Below, piece by piece: positions 52,818 through 61,921 of a stretch of 64,000 bases of DNA. Position numbers and translations under genes: made by a program. Source of the stretch: Actinokineospora baliensis (GTDB lineage: Bacteria; Actinomycetota; Actinomycetes; Mycobacteriales; Pseudonocardiaceae); contig NZ_JAFBCK010000001.1 in assembly GCF_016907695.1 (NCBI RefSeq), positions 434,001 to 498,000 of the forward strand, read 5' to 3'. Below the pieces are notes generated by a model. It ran no database searches. It was not told where the DNA came from and saw nothing but the letters and a program-made list of their open reading frames with translations. Position 1 is the stretch's first letter, and every line of letters begins with the position of its first letter.

Positions 52818-54661
52818 GCCGGGACTCCCAGGGTCAGCGCGGTCTCGCGCAGCACGGTGAGCGCGTCGCAGCCGGTGAACACGAATCCGTCCACTCCGGA
52901 CTGGCGGTGTTCTTCTGACTCCTTGCCCGCCAACAAGACCCGCACGGCACCAGCGGCTTTGAGCGCCTCGGCGACCGGCGCGGCGAGTTCGGCGTAGGAC
53001 TTCTCGGACCCGCAGATCACCGCAACGGTGGCCCCGCTGGCGGTGAAGCGCGCGGCCGCGGTCTCGGCGTCGGCGATCACGCCGCCGTCCGGGGTCTCGA
53101 TGCCGCCCGCCTGAAACAGGTTGGCGGCGAAGGTGGCGCGGGCGGTGTGCGCGGCGACCGGCCCGAGGGTGGCGAGGAAGACCTTCGGCCTGGCGCCCGT
53201 CGCCTCCAGTGTCCTATCGGAACGGTCGCGGAGCTCTTCGTACGCCTCGGCGTAGCGGTGCACCGGCAGGCCGCCGGTCGGGGCGGGCGGGGCCGGGGTG
53301 CGGACGGGGGCGCGCTCGGCCAGGTTCGGGAACTCGCTGACCCCGGTGATCGCGTCGGCCCTGGTGGCCAGGTTGCGCTCGCGCTCGGCCCAGGTGGCGG
53401 CGAGCTGGTCGGCGACAAGGCCGCTGGTCAACGCGCTCGGCAGACCACCGGCGCGCTCGATCTCGGTGAACCAGGCCCAGGCCGCCTTGGCGAGCTCGTC
53501 GGTCAGGCTCTCGACGTACCAGGAACCGCCCGCCGGGTCGATCACACCCGCGAGCCGGGATTCCTCCAGCAGCACCGACTGCGTGTTGCGGGCGATGCGG
53601 CGGGCGAAGGCGTCCGGCAGGCCGATGGCCGAGTCGAACGGGAGCACGGTGACCGCGTCCGCGCCGCCGACGCCCGCGCCGAACGCGGCGAGGGTGCTGC
53701 GCAGCATGTTCACCCACGGGTCGCGGGCGGTGAGCATCGCGGGCGAGGTGACCGCGTGCTGCCGCTGCCCCACCGGCTTCGCGCCGATGACCTCGACCAC
53801 CCGCGACCACAACCGGCGCGCGGCGCGGAACTTGGCGATGGTGAGGAACTGGTCGGCGGTCGCGGCGAAGCGGAACTCGAGCTTGGCGACCGCGGTGTCG
53901 ACGTCGACGTTCACGGTGGTGATCGCGCGCAGGTAGGCCACGGCCGCGGCCAGGGCGGCGCCGAGTTCCTGGGCGTCGGACCCGCCCGCCTGGTGGTAGG
54001 GCAAGCCGTCGACCATGACCGAGCGCAGGTTCCCGTAGTGCTTGGTCTCGGCGACGTGCGCGGCGAGGGCGCTCAGGTCGGCCGGTTCGCCGGTGCGGGC
54101 CTGGTGGCCGAGCGGGTCGGCGCCGAGGTTGCCGACGACGTCGGAGTGCAGGATGCCCCGGTCGGCGAAGAGGGTGAGCAACTCCTGGCCCGCGGCGTCG
54201 TAGTCGGCGCCCGCGTCCAGGGTCACCGGGGCGAGGTCGAGGTAGACGTCCTGCAGCACGTCACCCAATCGGCCCAGCGGGATGCCCGCGTCGCCGACGA
54301 CCAGCCACAGCGAGGTGACGCCGTTCTCCAGGTCGGCCAGCACGGTCCGCGCGTCGGTCGCCGGGTCGGCGTGCCGCTGCCGCACGTCCCAGCCCGCGGC
54401 GCTGTTGCCGTCCGGGCGCGCGCCCCGGGTGAACGGCGGCAAACCCGGGTGACCGACCACCGGGGCCTGGTCATCGGCGGTGTAGAGCGGCTTGACGGTG
54501 ATGCCGTCGTAGGTGCGCGACGCCAGCAGGTCTTCGACCGGCCGGTCGTGGCCGTCGGGTACGGCGTTGGTGCGCCGCAGGACCCGGTCGACCAGGCCCT
54601 GCCAGCGCGCGTGGTCCGCGGCGGGGAACTCACCAGCCAGGACCAAGTCGGAGGCCGTCAT
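52814..54661 (-). CDS. mutA: Methylmalonyl-CoA mutase small subunit
   Basis: The 615-residue structural subunit has a degenerate barrel and a B12-like domain in which the cobalt-binding DxHxxG is lost ([17 protein letters not shown]), as expected for MutA. The interface and barrel segments [20 protein letters not shown] and [27 protein letters not shown] are conserved. ATG 54661 follows TAGCAT by eight bases, so the operon mRNA should start at the first codon. Confidence 0.94.
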   Translation of the reverse strand: MTASDLVLAGEFPAADHARWQGLVDRVLRRTNAVPDGHDRPVEDLLASRTYDGITVKPLYTADDQAPVVGHPGLPPFTRGARPDGNSAAGWDVRQRHADPATDARTVLADLENGVTSLWLVVGDAGIPLGRLGDVLQDVYLDLAPVTLDAGADYDAAGQELLTLFADRGILHSDVVGNLGADPLGHQARTGEPADLSALAAHVAETKHYGNLRSVMVDGLPYHQAGGSDAQELGAALAAAVAYLRAITTVNVDVDTAVAKLEFRFAATADQFLTIAKFRAARRLWSRVVEVIGAKPVGQRQHAVTSPAMLTARDPWVNMLRSTLAAFGAGVGGADAVTVLPFDSAIGLPDAFARRIARNTQSVLLEESRLAGVIDPAGGSWYVESLTDELAKAAWAWFTEIERAGGLPSALTSGLVADQLAATWAERERNLATRADAITGVSEFPNLAERAPVRTPAPPAPTGGLPVHRYAEAYEELRDRSDRTLEATGARPKVFLATLGPVAAHTARATFAANLFQAGGIETPDGGVIADAETAAARFTASGATVAVICGSEKSYAELAAPVAEALKAAGAVRVLLAGKESEEHRQSGVDGFVFTGCDALTVLRETALTLGVPA

Positions 54662-54669
54662 GCCCAGTG

Positions 54670-54675
54670 ATGCTA
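54670..54675 (-). promoter_or_regulatory. -10 element of the mutA-mutB-meaB operon
   Basis: TAGCAT on the minus strand ends eight bases before ATG 54661. Confidence 0.5.
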
Positions 54676-54786
54676 CGGAAACCGGCTGTCGGCACCAGGT
54701 GGCCGGTATGTGAGCCTGATCGCGGTTACCGGCGGGTAAGAACGAGCTACGTTCGACTTTCACCCGTGGCGCACGGCCGGGTGGGT

Positions 54787-54792
54787 GACAAT
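54787..54792 (+). promoter_or_regulatory. -10 element of the Ser/Thr kinase gene
   Basis: GACAAT ends seven bases before GTG 54800. This supports 54800 over the in-frame GTG 54785. Confidence 0.4.
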
Positions 54793-54799
54793 GTCGCCC

Positions 54800-56452
54800 G
54801 TGCCCGCCCCCGAACCGCCGCAGCGCCTGGTCGCAGGGCGTTACCGACTGCGCAAGCTGCTGGGCCAGGGGTCGATGGGCACCGTCTGGGAGGCCCACGA
54901 CGAACTGCTGCGCCGGCCGGTCGCGGTCAAGCAGGTGCGGCTGCCCGCCGACGACACCCCGGTCGAGGAGATCGAGGAGCTGCGCGAGCGGACCCTGCGC
55001 GAGGCGCGGGCCATCGCGGTGGTCTCGCACCCCAACGTGATCACCCTGCACGACGTGGCGCTCGAGGACGACGAGCCGTTCGTGGTGATGGAGTTCCTGG
55101 TCGCCGCCAGCCTCGCGGAACTGGTGACGGCCAACGGGCCGCTGTCGGTGGAGCAGGCGGCCATCGTCGGGCACGCGGTGGCCGCCGCGCTCTCGGCCGC
55201 GCACACCGCAGGCGTGGTGCACCGTGACGTCAAACCGGGCAACGTGCTGGTCAGCCCGGACGGCCAGGTGAAGCTGACCGACTTCGGCATCGCCCGCAAC
55301 CTGTCCGAGCGGACGCTGACCAGCACCGGGATCATGCTCGGCTCGCCCTGCTACATCGCCCCGGAGATCGCCTCCGGCGGCGCGGTCACCCCCAACGCCG
55401 ACCTGTGGGGCCTCGGCGCGACCCTGTTCGCCACCGTCGAGGGCCACGCCCCCTACGACGCCGACGCCCCCGCGATGGAGATCGTCGGCCAGGTCGTCAA
55501 CGGCGACGTGCCCAGGCCGGAGCACGACGGTCCGCTGCGCGAGGTGATCATGGGCCTGATGGTCAAGGACCCCGACGCGCGGATGTCGCTGCGCGAGGTC
55601 CGCGAGCGCCTGTACCCGCTGATGCCCGCGCCGGGCAGCCCGGTCTACGAGAGCCTGCGGCTGGACCCGCCCGCCCCCGAGGAAGCGCCGACGGTGGTGA
55701 CCAGGCCGGTCGCCCCGCTGGACGGGCCCACCGAGACCGGCATACCGCTGGCGTCCACCCCGGGCCCGCTGCCGTTCCAGCGCGGCGGTGCCCGGCGGAG
55801 CCCGGCGGTGGCGGTGCTGCTGGGAGCGGTGTCGGTGGCGCTGTTCGCCACCGCGGCGGTCGGCGGTTTCGCGCTGACCCGAGCGGTCGCCGGTCAACCG
55901 GTCCTGCCGGTGAGCGCCCCGGTCGCCTCACAACAAGCCGCCGCCCCCCTGCGCGAACTCGTCGTCCGGACCGCCGACGCGGCCACCCTCGCGGGCGAAC
56001 AGGGCGGCAGCTTCAGCGTGCCGGTGCCGGGCGACTGGGTGAAGTTCGTCGAGCAGCGGACCGCGCGGACACTGCCCAACAGCACCCGGGTGCACTGGGT
56101 GTCACCGGACGGCACCTCGGAGATCGTGGTGGAGCGGTTCCCGAACTTCTACCCCAAGCACGAGGTCGAGCAGTACCTCCGCGTCATGTCCAGCCGCACC
56201 CCCGGCTTCCGGATCGTCAACAACACCGCCCTCGACGGCGGCGGCTCCCAACTCACCTACCGGACTGTCGACGCGGTAGCCGCGGGCGCCACCGGCAGCG
56301 ACGTCAACCGGACCACCATCGCCAACATCCTCCCCACCGACAAAGACCTCTGGGTAGTCAGCGTCACCGTCCCCATCGACCAGGAGGACACCGGCCGCCG
56401 CGGCCTCTTCGCCCGGATAACCCCAGAATTCCGCGTCCTGGGCCGCGGCTAG
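54800..56452 (+). CDS. Receptor-type serine/threonine protein kinase
   Basis: The 550-residue kinase has its domain at about 15-275: glycine loop LLGQGSMGTVW, Lys44 in VAVKQ, catalytic loop HRDVKPGN (141-148), DFG at 161-163 and SPCYIAPE. A Pro-rich juxtamembrane stretch, a single transmembrane helix (335-358) and an outside domain of about 170 residues follow. The outside domain starts SFSVPVPGDWVKF and resembles PsbP/LpqN-like lipoprotein folds; there are no PASTA repeats. The ligand is unknown. Its last codons (TPEFRVLGRG) recur in the gene-free DNA downstream. Confidence 0.93.
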   Translation: MPAPEPPQRLVAGRYRLRKLLGQGSMGTVWEAHDELLRRPVAVKQVRLPADDTPVEEIEELRERTLREARAIAVVSHPNVITLHDVALEDDEPFVVMEFLVAASLAELVTANGPLSVEQAAIVGHAVAAALSAAHTAGVVHRDVKPGNVLVSPDGQVKLTDFGIARNLSERTLTSTGIMLGSPCYIAPEIASGGAVTPNADLWGLGATLFATVEGHAPYDADAPAMEIVGQVVNGDVPRPEHDGPLREVIMGLMVKDPDARMSLREVRERLYPLMPAPGSPVYESLRLDPPAPEEAPTVVTRPVAPLDGPTETGIPLASTPGPLPFQRGGARRSPAVAVLLGAVSVALFATAAVGGFALTRAVAGQPVLPVSAPVASQQAAAPLRELVVRTADAATLAGEQGGSFSVPVPGDWVKFVEQRTARTLPNSTRVHWVSPDGTSEIVVERFPNFYPKHEVEQYLRVMSSRTPGFRIVNNTALDGGGSQLTYRTVDAVAAGATGSDVNRTTIANILPTDKDLWVVSVTVPIDQEDTGRRGLFARITPEFRVLGRG

Positions 56453-57138
56453 CCCGCCGCTGGATCGCCCGGTTCGGGGCCGTGCCGCGGCGACGGCGAC
56501 CGGATGGCGGCAGAAGCGCACCAGTCGAACCACGGCGCCGCCCGCTCAGCGGCGCCCCGCCAACACGCGGCACTCGCCTGAGCGGCCTGAACTCCCCGCC
56601 CTGCGTCGGGTCCCGCCCGCTACCAGGCCGTCGGGGAACGCTGCCCCAGCGGCACCTGGCCACTCGGATCAGCAACCTCCCGCACGACGGCCGATCCTTA
56701 CCAGAGTGCCGCCAGGTATCTGAAGCCCACCACCATCGCTTGGGCAACCCGGACGTCCGCGCTCTCGACGCCAGCCAGCCCGCCACCGGGCATCGAGGAA
56801 GCGCCGCCCCGATGGGGCCTCAGCACGGCGGCACCAAGTCCCTTGAATCGGCGGCCTCCCGCCAGACGACCGATCCTCATCGGCGGCGGCCCTGGGCAAC
56901 TTGGATCGGCGGCTGGCCGCCCCTCGCCGGAGTGGCGCCAGAGATCCGCAGCCGACTACCGTCGCCTGGGCAACCCCAGAACTCCGCGTCCTAGGCCGCG
57001 GCTGGATCGCCGGGTTCGGGGCCTTGCGCGGCGGCGGCCGGATGGCGACAAGCGCGCACCAGTCGTGCCAGTGGCGCCAGGTAACCGCAGGCCTCCACTT
57101 CGCCCGAGAAACCCGGGCCCCTGGGCCGCGGCTAGCCC
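56419..57138. repeat. Gene-free region of decayed repeats derived from the kinase 3' end
   Basis: The last codons of the kinase and the next about 120 bp (56419-56540) recur at 56971-57082 with scattered substitutions. The second copy still encodes TPELRVLGRG in one frame but has no usable start. A 19-bp piece including the kinase stop codon (56437-56455) recurs exactly at 57120-57138, where it overlaps the end of the MerR gene. Further weaker copies occur at about 56735-56760, and a separate pair occurs at 56667/56848. I see no intact gene between 56453 and 57131. This looks like repeated local duplication followed by decay. Confidence 0.75.
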
Positions 57139-57773
57139 CCCGTCTCGTCGGGGTAGCGCTTGGTGGATTCGGCGGCTTGGGCCAGGCGGCGTAGGGCTAG
57201 GAGGGCGGTGTCGCCCAGCACTGTGCCTACTACGACTTTCTCCAGCATGCCGTCGATGCCGGGGTGGTCGGCGATGTAGTCGAGGTCGGCGACGCCGATT
57301 TGTTCGGCTATGAGGGCGTAGCGGCGGACCAGGTCGAGGAAGCCGGTGTGGCCCAAGGCTTGCGCGGTCACCAGGGTCGCCGCGAGGGCGCTGGTGGCTG
57401 GGTGGTCGTCGGGGGTGCACCAGCCGAGGGCGGTGGTCATGGCGGTGACCTCTTGCTCCGCGGCGGTCTGGATCTCCGGTTCGGCGTTCTCGGGCATCGC
57501 GGGCAGCACGGCCTTCTGCACGGTGCCGAGCAGTTTGTCGACGTTGCCCGCCGGGGTGTCGACGGCGCCGAGGACCTCGCGGACCTTGGCCACGGGGAGC
57601 CTGCCGACCTCGATCAGGGCGCGGACCAGCCGGAGCCGGTGGACGTGGCCCTCGTCGTAGCGCGCCTGGTTGGGGCTGGTGCGCTCGCCGGGGGGAACCA
57701 TGCCCTCGCGCAGGTAGTACTTGATGGTCGGCACGGCGACCCCGGTCCGTTTGCTCAGCTCACCGATCCGCAC
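57132..57773 (-). CDS. MerR-family transcriptional regulator
   Basis: The 213-residue regulator has an N-terminal MerR winged helix (MRIGELSKRTGVAVPTIKYY, LREGMVPPGERTS, VHRLRLVRALIEVGRLPVAKVREVL) and a helical C-terminal domain of about 120 residues with no metal-binding cysteines. A small-molecule effector is therefore more likely than a metal. AGGAG precedes GTG 57773. It is divergent from a two-gene membrane operon, and a palindrome lies between them, so it probably controls that operon and itself. Confidence 0.9.
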   Translation of the reverse strand: MRIGELSKRTGVAVPTIKYYLREGMVPPGERTSPNQARYDEGHVHRLRLVRALIEVGRLPVAKVREVLGAVDTPAGNVDKLLGTVQKAVLPAMPENAEPEIQTAAEQEVTAMTTALGWCTPDDHPATSALAATLVTAQALGHTGFLDLVRRYALIAEQIGVADLDYIADHPGIDGMLEKVVVGTVLGDTALLALRRLAQAAESTKRYPDETGG

Positions 57774-57799
57774 AGCGCTCCTGCCCTCGACAACGCCAG

Positions 57800-57842
57800 A
57801 TGGATAGTGTACTTATCGAAAGCAGACAGCACCACTATCCAT
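57800..57842. promoter_or_regulatory. Inverted-repeat operator between merR and the membrane operon
   Basis: Perfect 10-bp arms ATGGATAGTG (57800-57809) and CACTATCCAT (57833-57842) are separated by 23 bp. On the minus strand the arm contains TACACT, a consensus -10 for the merR gene. The element is AT-rich against the local background. Confidence 0.7.
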
Positions 57843-57859
57843 AACCCGAGGGGCGAGAC

Positions 57860-58756
57860 ATGCGGACCTGGTACAGACCCTTAGTGGCCTTCAGCGGCCT
57901 GATGGCGCTCACGGCCCTCGCCTCGGTGATCGGGCTGCTCGTGGACGACCGGGAGCTGCTCGGCGCGCCGATCTGGATGAAGCCGCTGAAGTTCAGCCTG
58001 TCGTTCGTGGCCTTCGGGCTGTCCTGGGCGTGGCTGCTGTCGCTGCCCGAGCGCAGGCCCCGGTTCCTGCGCGGCACGGCGCTGGTGGTCATCGCCGGGT
58101 CGCTGGTCGAGATGGTGATCATCATCGGCCAGGTGGTGCGCGGCAGGCGCAGCCACTTCAACGTCGGCACCCCGTTGGACTCGATGCTGTTCAACATCAT
58201 GGGCGCCACCGTCGCCGTCCTGTTCATCGGCACCCTGGTGCTCAGCGTCTACATCGCCGCCCGCCGCCTCGCGCCGGGGCCGGAGCTGCTGGCGATCCGG
58301 TTCGGCATGGGGATCGCGCTGGTGGGCATGGCCGTCGGCATCCTGATGACCACCGCGTCCAGCGGCGTGGACGGCGTCGTCGGCGCGCACAGCGTCGGCG
58401 TGGTCGACGGCGGGCCCGGCATGCCGCTGACCGGCTGGAGCACCACCGGCGGCGACCTGCGGGTGGCGCACTTCATCGGCATGCACGGCCTGCAGCTGCT
58501 GCCGCTGCTGGCGCTGGCCATCCGGGGTCGCGCCGAGCGCACCTCGACCAGGATCATCTGGACGGCCAGCCTGGGCTACCTGGCCGTCGTCGTGCTGACC
58601 ACCTGGCAGGCGCTGCGCGGGCAGCCGCTGTTCGCCCCGGACTGGATCACCGGGACGGCGGTCGGCGTGATCGCCGCCGGCGTGGCGCTCGGCCTGCTGT
58701 CCGCGCGCGACAAGGCACCGACCCAGGCACCGACCGAGGAGAGGATCAGCGCGTGA
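57860..58756 (+). CDS. Multi-pass membrane protein under MerR control
   Basis: The 298-residue integral membrane protein has about eight helices. I do not recognise a functional family. Visible features are WMKPLKFSLSFVAFGLSWAWLL, an outside loop VVRGRRSHFNVGTPLD, an Asp/Gly-rich loop (SSGVDGVVGAHSVGVVDGG) and HFIGMHGLQLLPLLAL with two histidines in the membrane. GAGGGG lies upstream of the ATG. The stop overlaps the next gene by four bases (GTGA), so the two proteins probably work together. Confidence 0.8.
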   Translation: MRTWYRPLVAFSGLMALTALASVIGLLVDDRELLGAPIWMKPLKFSLSFVAFGLSWAWLLSLPERRPRFLRGTALVVIAGSLVEMVIIIGQVVRGRRSHFNVGTPLDSMLFNIMGATVAVLFIGTLVLSVYIAARRLAPGPELLAIRFGMGIALVGMAVGILMTTASSGVDGVVGAHSVGVVDGGPGMPLTGWSTTGGDLRVAHFIGMHGLQLLPLLALAIRGRAERTSTRIIWTASLGYLAVVVLTTWQALRGQPLFAPDWITGTAVGVIAAGVALGLLSARDKAPTQAPTEERISA

Positions 58757-59199
58757 GCACCGTCTTCGACTTCGCGTTCTACGCCGTCGTGCCGTTCTGG
58801 GCGCTGATGGTGTTCCTGCCGACCTGGTCGTGGACCCGCAAGATCGTCGAGTCGCCGTGGATCGCGCTGCCCGCGCTGGTGGTGTGGGCGGTGGCCGCGG
58901 TGCCGGTGATCGGGGACATGTGGACCGGGGTCACCACGCCGAGCCTGCAGTACTGGCTGGACTTCCTGCGCGACGACAACGCCGTCGCCGCGGTCTGGGC
59001 CCAGGTGCTGGCGTGGGACCTGCTGGTCGGCCGCTGGATGTACCTCGACAGCCGGGCGCGCGGTGTGCACCCGCTGCTGATGGGGCCGGTCCTGGTCTTC
59101 ACCATCCTGCTCTCGCCGGTGGGGCTGCCGCTGTACCTGCTGGTGCGCCTGGGATTCCCAGCACGTGACGGTCGGGTCCGCGTAGGCTCCGGTGCGTGA
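58753..59199 (+). CDS. ABA4-like (DUF4281) membrane protein
   Basis: A 148-residue protein with four helices. It matches the ABA4-like family by [19 protein letters not shown], the [14 protein letters not shown] loop, [23 protein letters not shown] and [22 protein letters not shown]. In plants ABA4 is needed for neoxanthin synthesis; bacterial members are uncharacterised. It is translationally coupled to the preceding membrane gene, and the promoter of the nucleoside phosphorylase lies inside its last codons. Confidence 0.82.
   Translation: MSTVFDFAFYAVVPFWALMVFLPTWSWTRKIVESPWIALPALVVWAVAAVPVIGDMWTGVTTPSLQYWLDFLRDDNAVAAVWAQVLAWDLLVGRWMYLDSRARGVHPLLMGPVLVFTILLSPVGLPLYLLVRLGFPARDGRVRVGSGA
59183..59188 (+). 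promoter_or_regulatory. -10 element of the nucleoside phosphorylase gene, inside the upstream coding region
   Basis: TAGGCT ends seven bases before GTG 59196, within the last codons of the ABA4-like gene. Confidence 0.5.
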
Positions 59200-60002
59200 G
59201 CGACTTCGACACTGACCCGCGCCGCTTCGCCGACGAGGCCGCGAAAGCGCTTGCCGAGCGCACCGGGGCGGCCACGCACGACATCGCCCTGGTGCTCGGC
59301 TCCGGCTGGCGGCCCGCGGTCGACCAGCTCGGGGCGCCGGAGGCCGAGGTGCCGATGGCGGAGCTGCCCGGGTTCCTCGCCCCGACGGTGCAGGGCCACG
59401 GCGGCACCATCCGGTCCATCGTGGTCGGCGACAAGCGGGTGCTGGTGCTGCTTGGCCGCACCCACCTCTACGAGGGCCACGGCGTCGCCAGGGCAGTGCA
59501 CGGGGTGCGGACCGCGGCGGCGGCCGGGGTCAGGGCGGTCGTGCTGACCAACGCGGCGGGGTGCCTGATGGAGGGTGTCCAGGTCGGACAGCCGGTGGTG
59601 ATCAGCGACCACCTGAACCTCACCGCCCGCTCCCCCCTGGTCGGCGCCGAGTTCGTCGACCTCACCGACCTGTACTCCCCCCGGCTGCGCGCGGTCGCCA
59701 AGGAGATCGACCCGACGCTGCGCGAAGCCGTCTACGCCGGGCTGCCCGGCCCGCACTTCGAGACGCCCGCGGAGATCCACATGCTGCGGGTGCTCGGCGC
59801 GGGCCTGGTCGGGATGTCCACGGTGCTGGAGGCGATCGCGGCCCGCGCTGCCGGTGTCGAGGTGTTCGGCCTGTCGCTGGTGACGAACCTGGCCGCCGGG
59901 ATCACCGGGGAGCCGCTGGACCACATCGAGGTGCTGGAGGCGGGTCGCAAGGCCGCGGAGGGGATGGGCGGGCTGCTGCGCGAGCTGGTCGTGCGCTCGT
60001 GA
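59196..60002 (+). CDS. punA: Purine nucleoside phosphorylase
   Basis: The 268-residue trimeric-type PNP cleaves inosine and guanosine with phosphate. It has [15 protein letters not shown], the phosphate and sugar site [19 protein letters not shown], the family motif [29 protein letters not shown] split over two blocks, and [28 protein letters not shown]. The gene overlaps those on both sides by four bases (GTGA). The pairing with a phosphohexomutase is the same as in mycobacteria (Rv3307-Rv3308). Confidence 0.95.
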   Translation: MSDFDTDPRRFADEAAKALAERTGAATHDIALVLGSGWRPAVDQLGAPEAEVPMAELPGFLAPTVQGHGGTIRSIVVGDKRVLVLLGRTHLYEGHGVARAVHGVRTAAAAGVRAVVLTNAAGCLMEGVQVGQPVVISDHLNLTARSPLVGAEFVDLTDLYSPRLRAVAKEIDPTLREAVYAGLPGPHFETPAEIHMLRVLGAGLVGMSTVLEAIAARAAGVEVFGLSLVTNLAAGITGEPLDHIEVLEAGRKAAEGMGGLLRELVVRS

Positions 60003-61630
60003 CCCGGCTGACCCCGGACCTGCGCGACCGCGCGTTCCGCTGGATCGCCGACGACGTCGACCCGGCCGCGCGCGCGGAGCTGCAGCAGCTCGTGGCACGG
60101 GCGATGGGCGGAGTGCCGGAGGCCGTCGACGAGCTGGTGGACCGGATGTCCGGGCCGCTGACGTTCGGCACTGCCGGTCTGCGCGGGCCGGTTCGGGCGG
60201 GCCCCAACGGGATGAACCGCGCCGTGGTGGTGCGGACGACGGCTGGGCTGGCCGCGTGGTTGGTGGCCGCCGGTCACGCGGGCGGGGTCGTCGTGGTGGG
60301 TCGGGACGCGCGGCACGGCTCAGAGGCGTTCTGCTCGGATGCCGCCGGGGTGCTGGCCGCGGCCGGGTTCGACGTGCGGGTGTTGCCGCACGCGCTGCCC
60401 ACGCCGGTGCTGGCTTTCGCGACGCGGTCGCTGGGGGCGGTCGCCGGGGTGCAGATCACGGCGTCCCACAACCCTCCTGCTGACAACGGCTACAAGCTCT
60501 ACGTCGACGGCGGCGCGCAGATCATCCCGCCCGCGGACCGGGAGATCGAGGCGGCGATCGCCGCAGTCGGTCCCGCCGTGTCGGTGCCCGTTTCCGCTTC
60601 CTGGACCGAAGCCGACGTACTTCCGTCCTATTTGGACAGCGTGGCCACCCTGCCGAGGGGCACCGCGCGCACGCTCCAGATCGCCGCCACGGCGTTGCAC
60701 GGGGTCGGCGCGGGACCGCTGGCCCTGGCGCTGCGCGGGGCGGGGTTCACCGAGGTGGCCCTGGTGTCGGAGCAGTCGCTACCGGACCCCGACTTCCCCA
60801 CCGTCAGCTTCCCGAACCCGGAAGAACCGGGGGCGACGGACCTGCTGCTGACCCGCGCGTCCGAAGTGGACGCCGACATCGCGATCGCGCTGGACCCGGA
60901 CGCCGACAGGTGCGCGGTGGGGGTGCGTGACGGCTCATGGCGGATGCTGACCGGCGACGAGACGGGCGCGCTGCTGGGCGAGCACATCCTGTCCACGTGC
61001 TCGACGCCGAACCCGTTGGTCGCCAACACGATCGTCTCGTCGTCGCTGCTCAAGTCCATCGCCGCCGCGCACGGCGCCCGCTACGCGGCCACGCTCACCG
61101 GCTTCAAGTGGCTGATGCGCGCGGGCGAAGGTTTGGTCTACGCCTACGAAGAGGCTCTGGGCCACAGCGTCGACCCGACGCACGTCCGCGACAAGGACGG
61201 CATCTCGGCGGCCGTGCTCCTGTGCGACCTGGCGGCGACCATGCGCGCCTCCGGCCGAACCCTGCTCGACGCCCTGGACGACCTCGCCCTGACCCACGGC
61301 GTGTACACGACCCGCCAGGTCTCCCTCCGCGTCGCCGACCTGGCCCGGATCCCAGCCCTCATGGCGGCTTTGCGGGCGAACCCGCCCACATCCTTCGCGG
61401 GAATCCCGGTCACCGCCGAAGATCTACGCCCCGAGGCCGACGTCCTGCGCTACACCGGCGACGGCGTCCGCGTCCTGGTCCGCCCGTCCGGGACGGAGCC
61501 GAAGATCAAGGCATACCTGGAAACCTCCGCCCCGGCGACCACGCGCGAAGACCTCGCCGCCGCACGCACCGTGGCCACCCGGCGACTGGACGCGGTGGCC
61601 GAGGAGATCGCCGCGCTGCTCGGAGCCTGA
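59999..61630 (+). CDS. pmmB: Phosphohexomutase (phosphomannomutase/phosphoglucomutase family)
   Basis: The 543-residue enzyme has all four domains of the alpha-D-phosphohexomutase family: substrate start [18 protein letters not shown], phosphoserine loop [11 protein letters not shown], metal loop [10 protein letters not shown], sugar-specificity loop [13 protein letters not shown] and phosphate site [12 protein letters not shown]. The length and order fit the PmmB/PgcA group, and phosphopentomutase activity is a plausible alternative given the adjacent PNP. Its GTG overlaps the PNP stop. Confidence 0.93.
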   Translation: MTRLTPDLRDRAFRWIADDVDPAARAELQQLVARAMGGVPEAVDELVDRMSGPLTFGTAGLRGPVRAGPNGMNRAVVVRTTAGLAAWLVAAGHAGGVVVVGRDARHGSEAFCSDAAGVLAAAGFDVRVLPHALPTPVLAFATRSLGAVAGVQITASHNPPADNGYKLYVDGGAQIIPPADREIEAAIAAVGPAVSVPVSASWTEADVLPSYLDSVATLPRGTARTLQIAATALHGVGAGPLALALRGAGFTEVALVSEQSLPDPDFPTVSFPNPEEPGATDLLLTRASEVDADIAIALDPDADRCAVGVRDGSWRMLTGDETGALLGEHILSTCSTPNPLVANTIVSSSLLKSIAAAHGARYAATLTGFKWLMRAGEGLVYAYEEALGHSVDPTHVRDKDGISAAVLLCDLAATMRASGRTLLDALDDLALTHGVYTTRQVSLRVADLARIPALMAALRANPPTSFAGIPVTAEDLRPEADVLRYTGDGVRVLVRPSGTEPKIKAYLETSAPATTREDLAAARTVATRRLDAVAEEIAALLGA

Positions 61631-61779
61631 TCCGCCGCGCCCGCTCGTCGCCGTCACGGGCTGTGGACTCCATCACCACACCGTCCACCGCGGTCGTTCA
61701 TGGTGAACCGGTCAAGAAGGACCGGGAATTGGCCTGGGAGCTGGGACCACTGTGGCCGGTGCCGCTCAGCGGGTGGACT

Positions 61780-61805
61780 GGTTCGGACCAGTAACTGTCC
61801 GAACC
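61780..61805. repeat. Short palindrome in the 291-bp gap before the FG-GAP gene
   Basis: GGTTCGGAC and GTCCGAACC are perfect 9-bp arms separated by 8 bp. The rest of 61631-61921 shows no gene. The palindrome may be a terminator of pmmB or an operator for the FG-GAP gene. Confidence 0.45.
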
Positions 61806-61921
61806 GGACGGAACACGCAGCGAGGTAACCGGGAAAACGCGAAACGGCGGCCCGATCGTCAGCGATGCGGCGGTCATACGGCGGCTCGTGGAGGAGTGGC
61901 CGGTTGAGGAGGTACCTACCC

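Noticed and set aside
50610..52997. Plus-strand open frame of 795 codons opposite mutB
   Set aside because: The translation is low-complexity Val/Asp/Gly/Arg with no domain. mutB on the other strand is complete.
56901..57194. 97-codon frame containing TPELRVLGRG
   Set aside because: It is a decayed copy of the kinase end without start signals and overlaps the end of the merR gene. It is treated as repeat, not gene.
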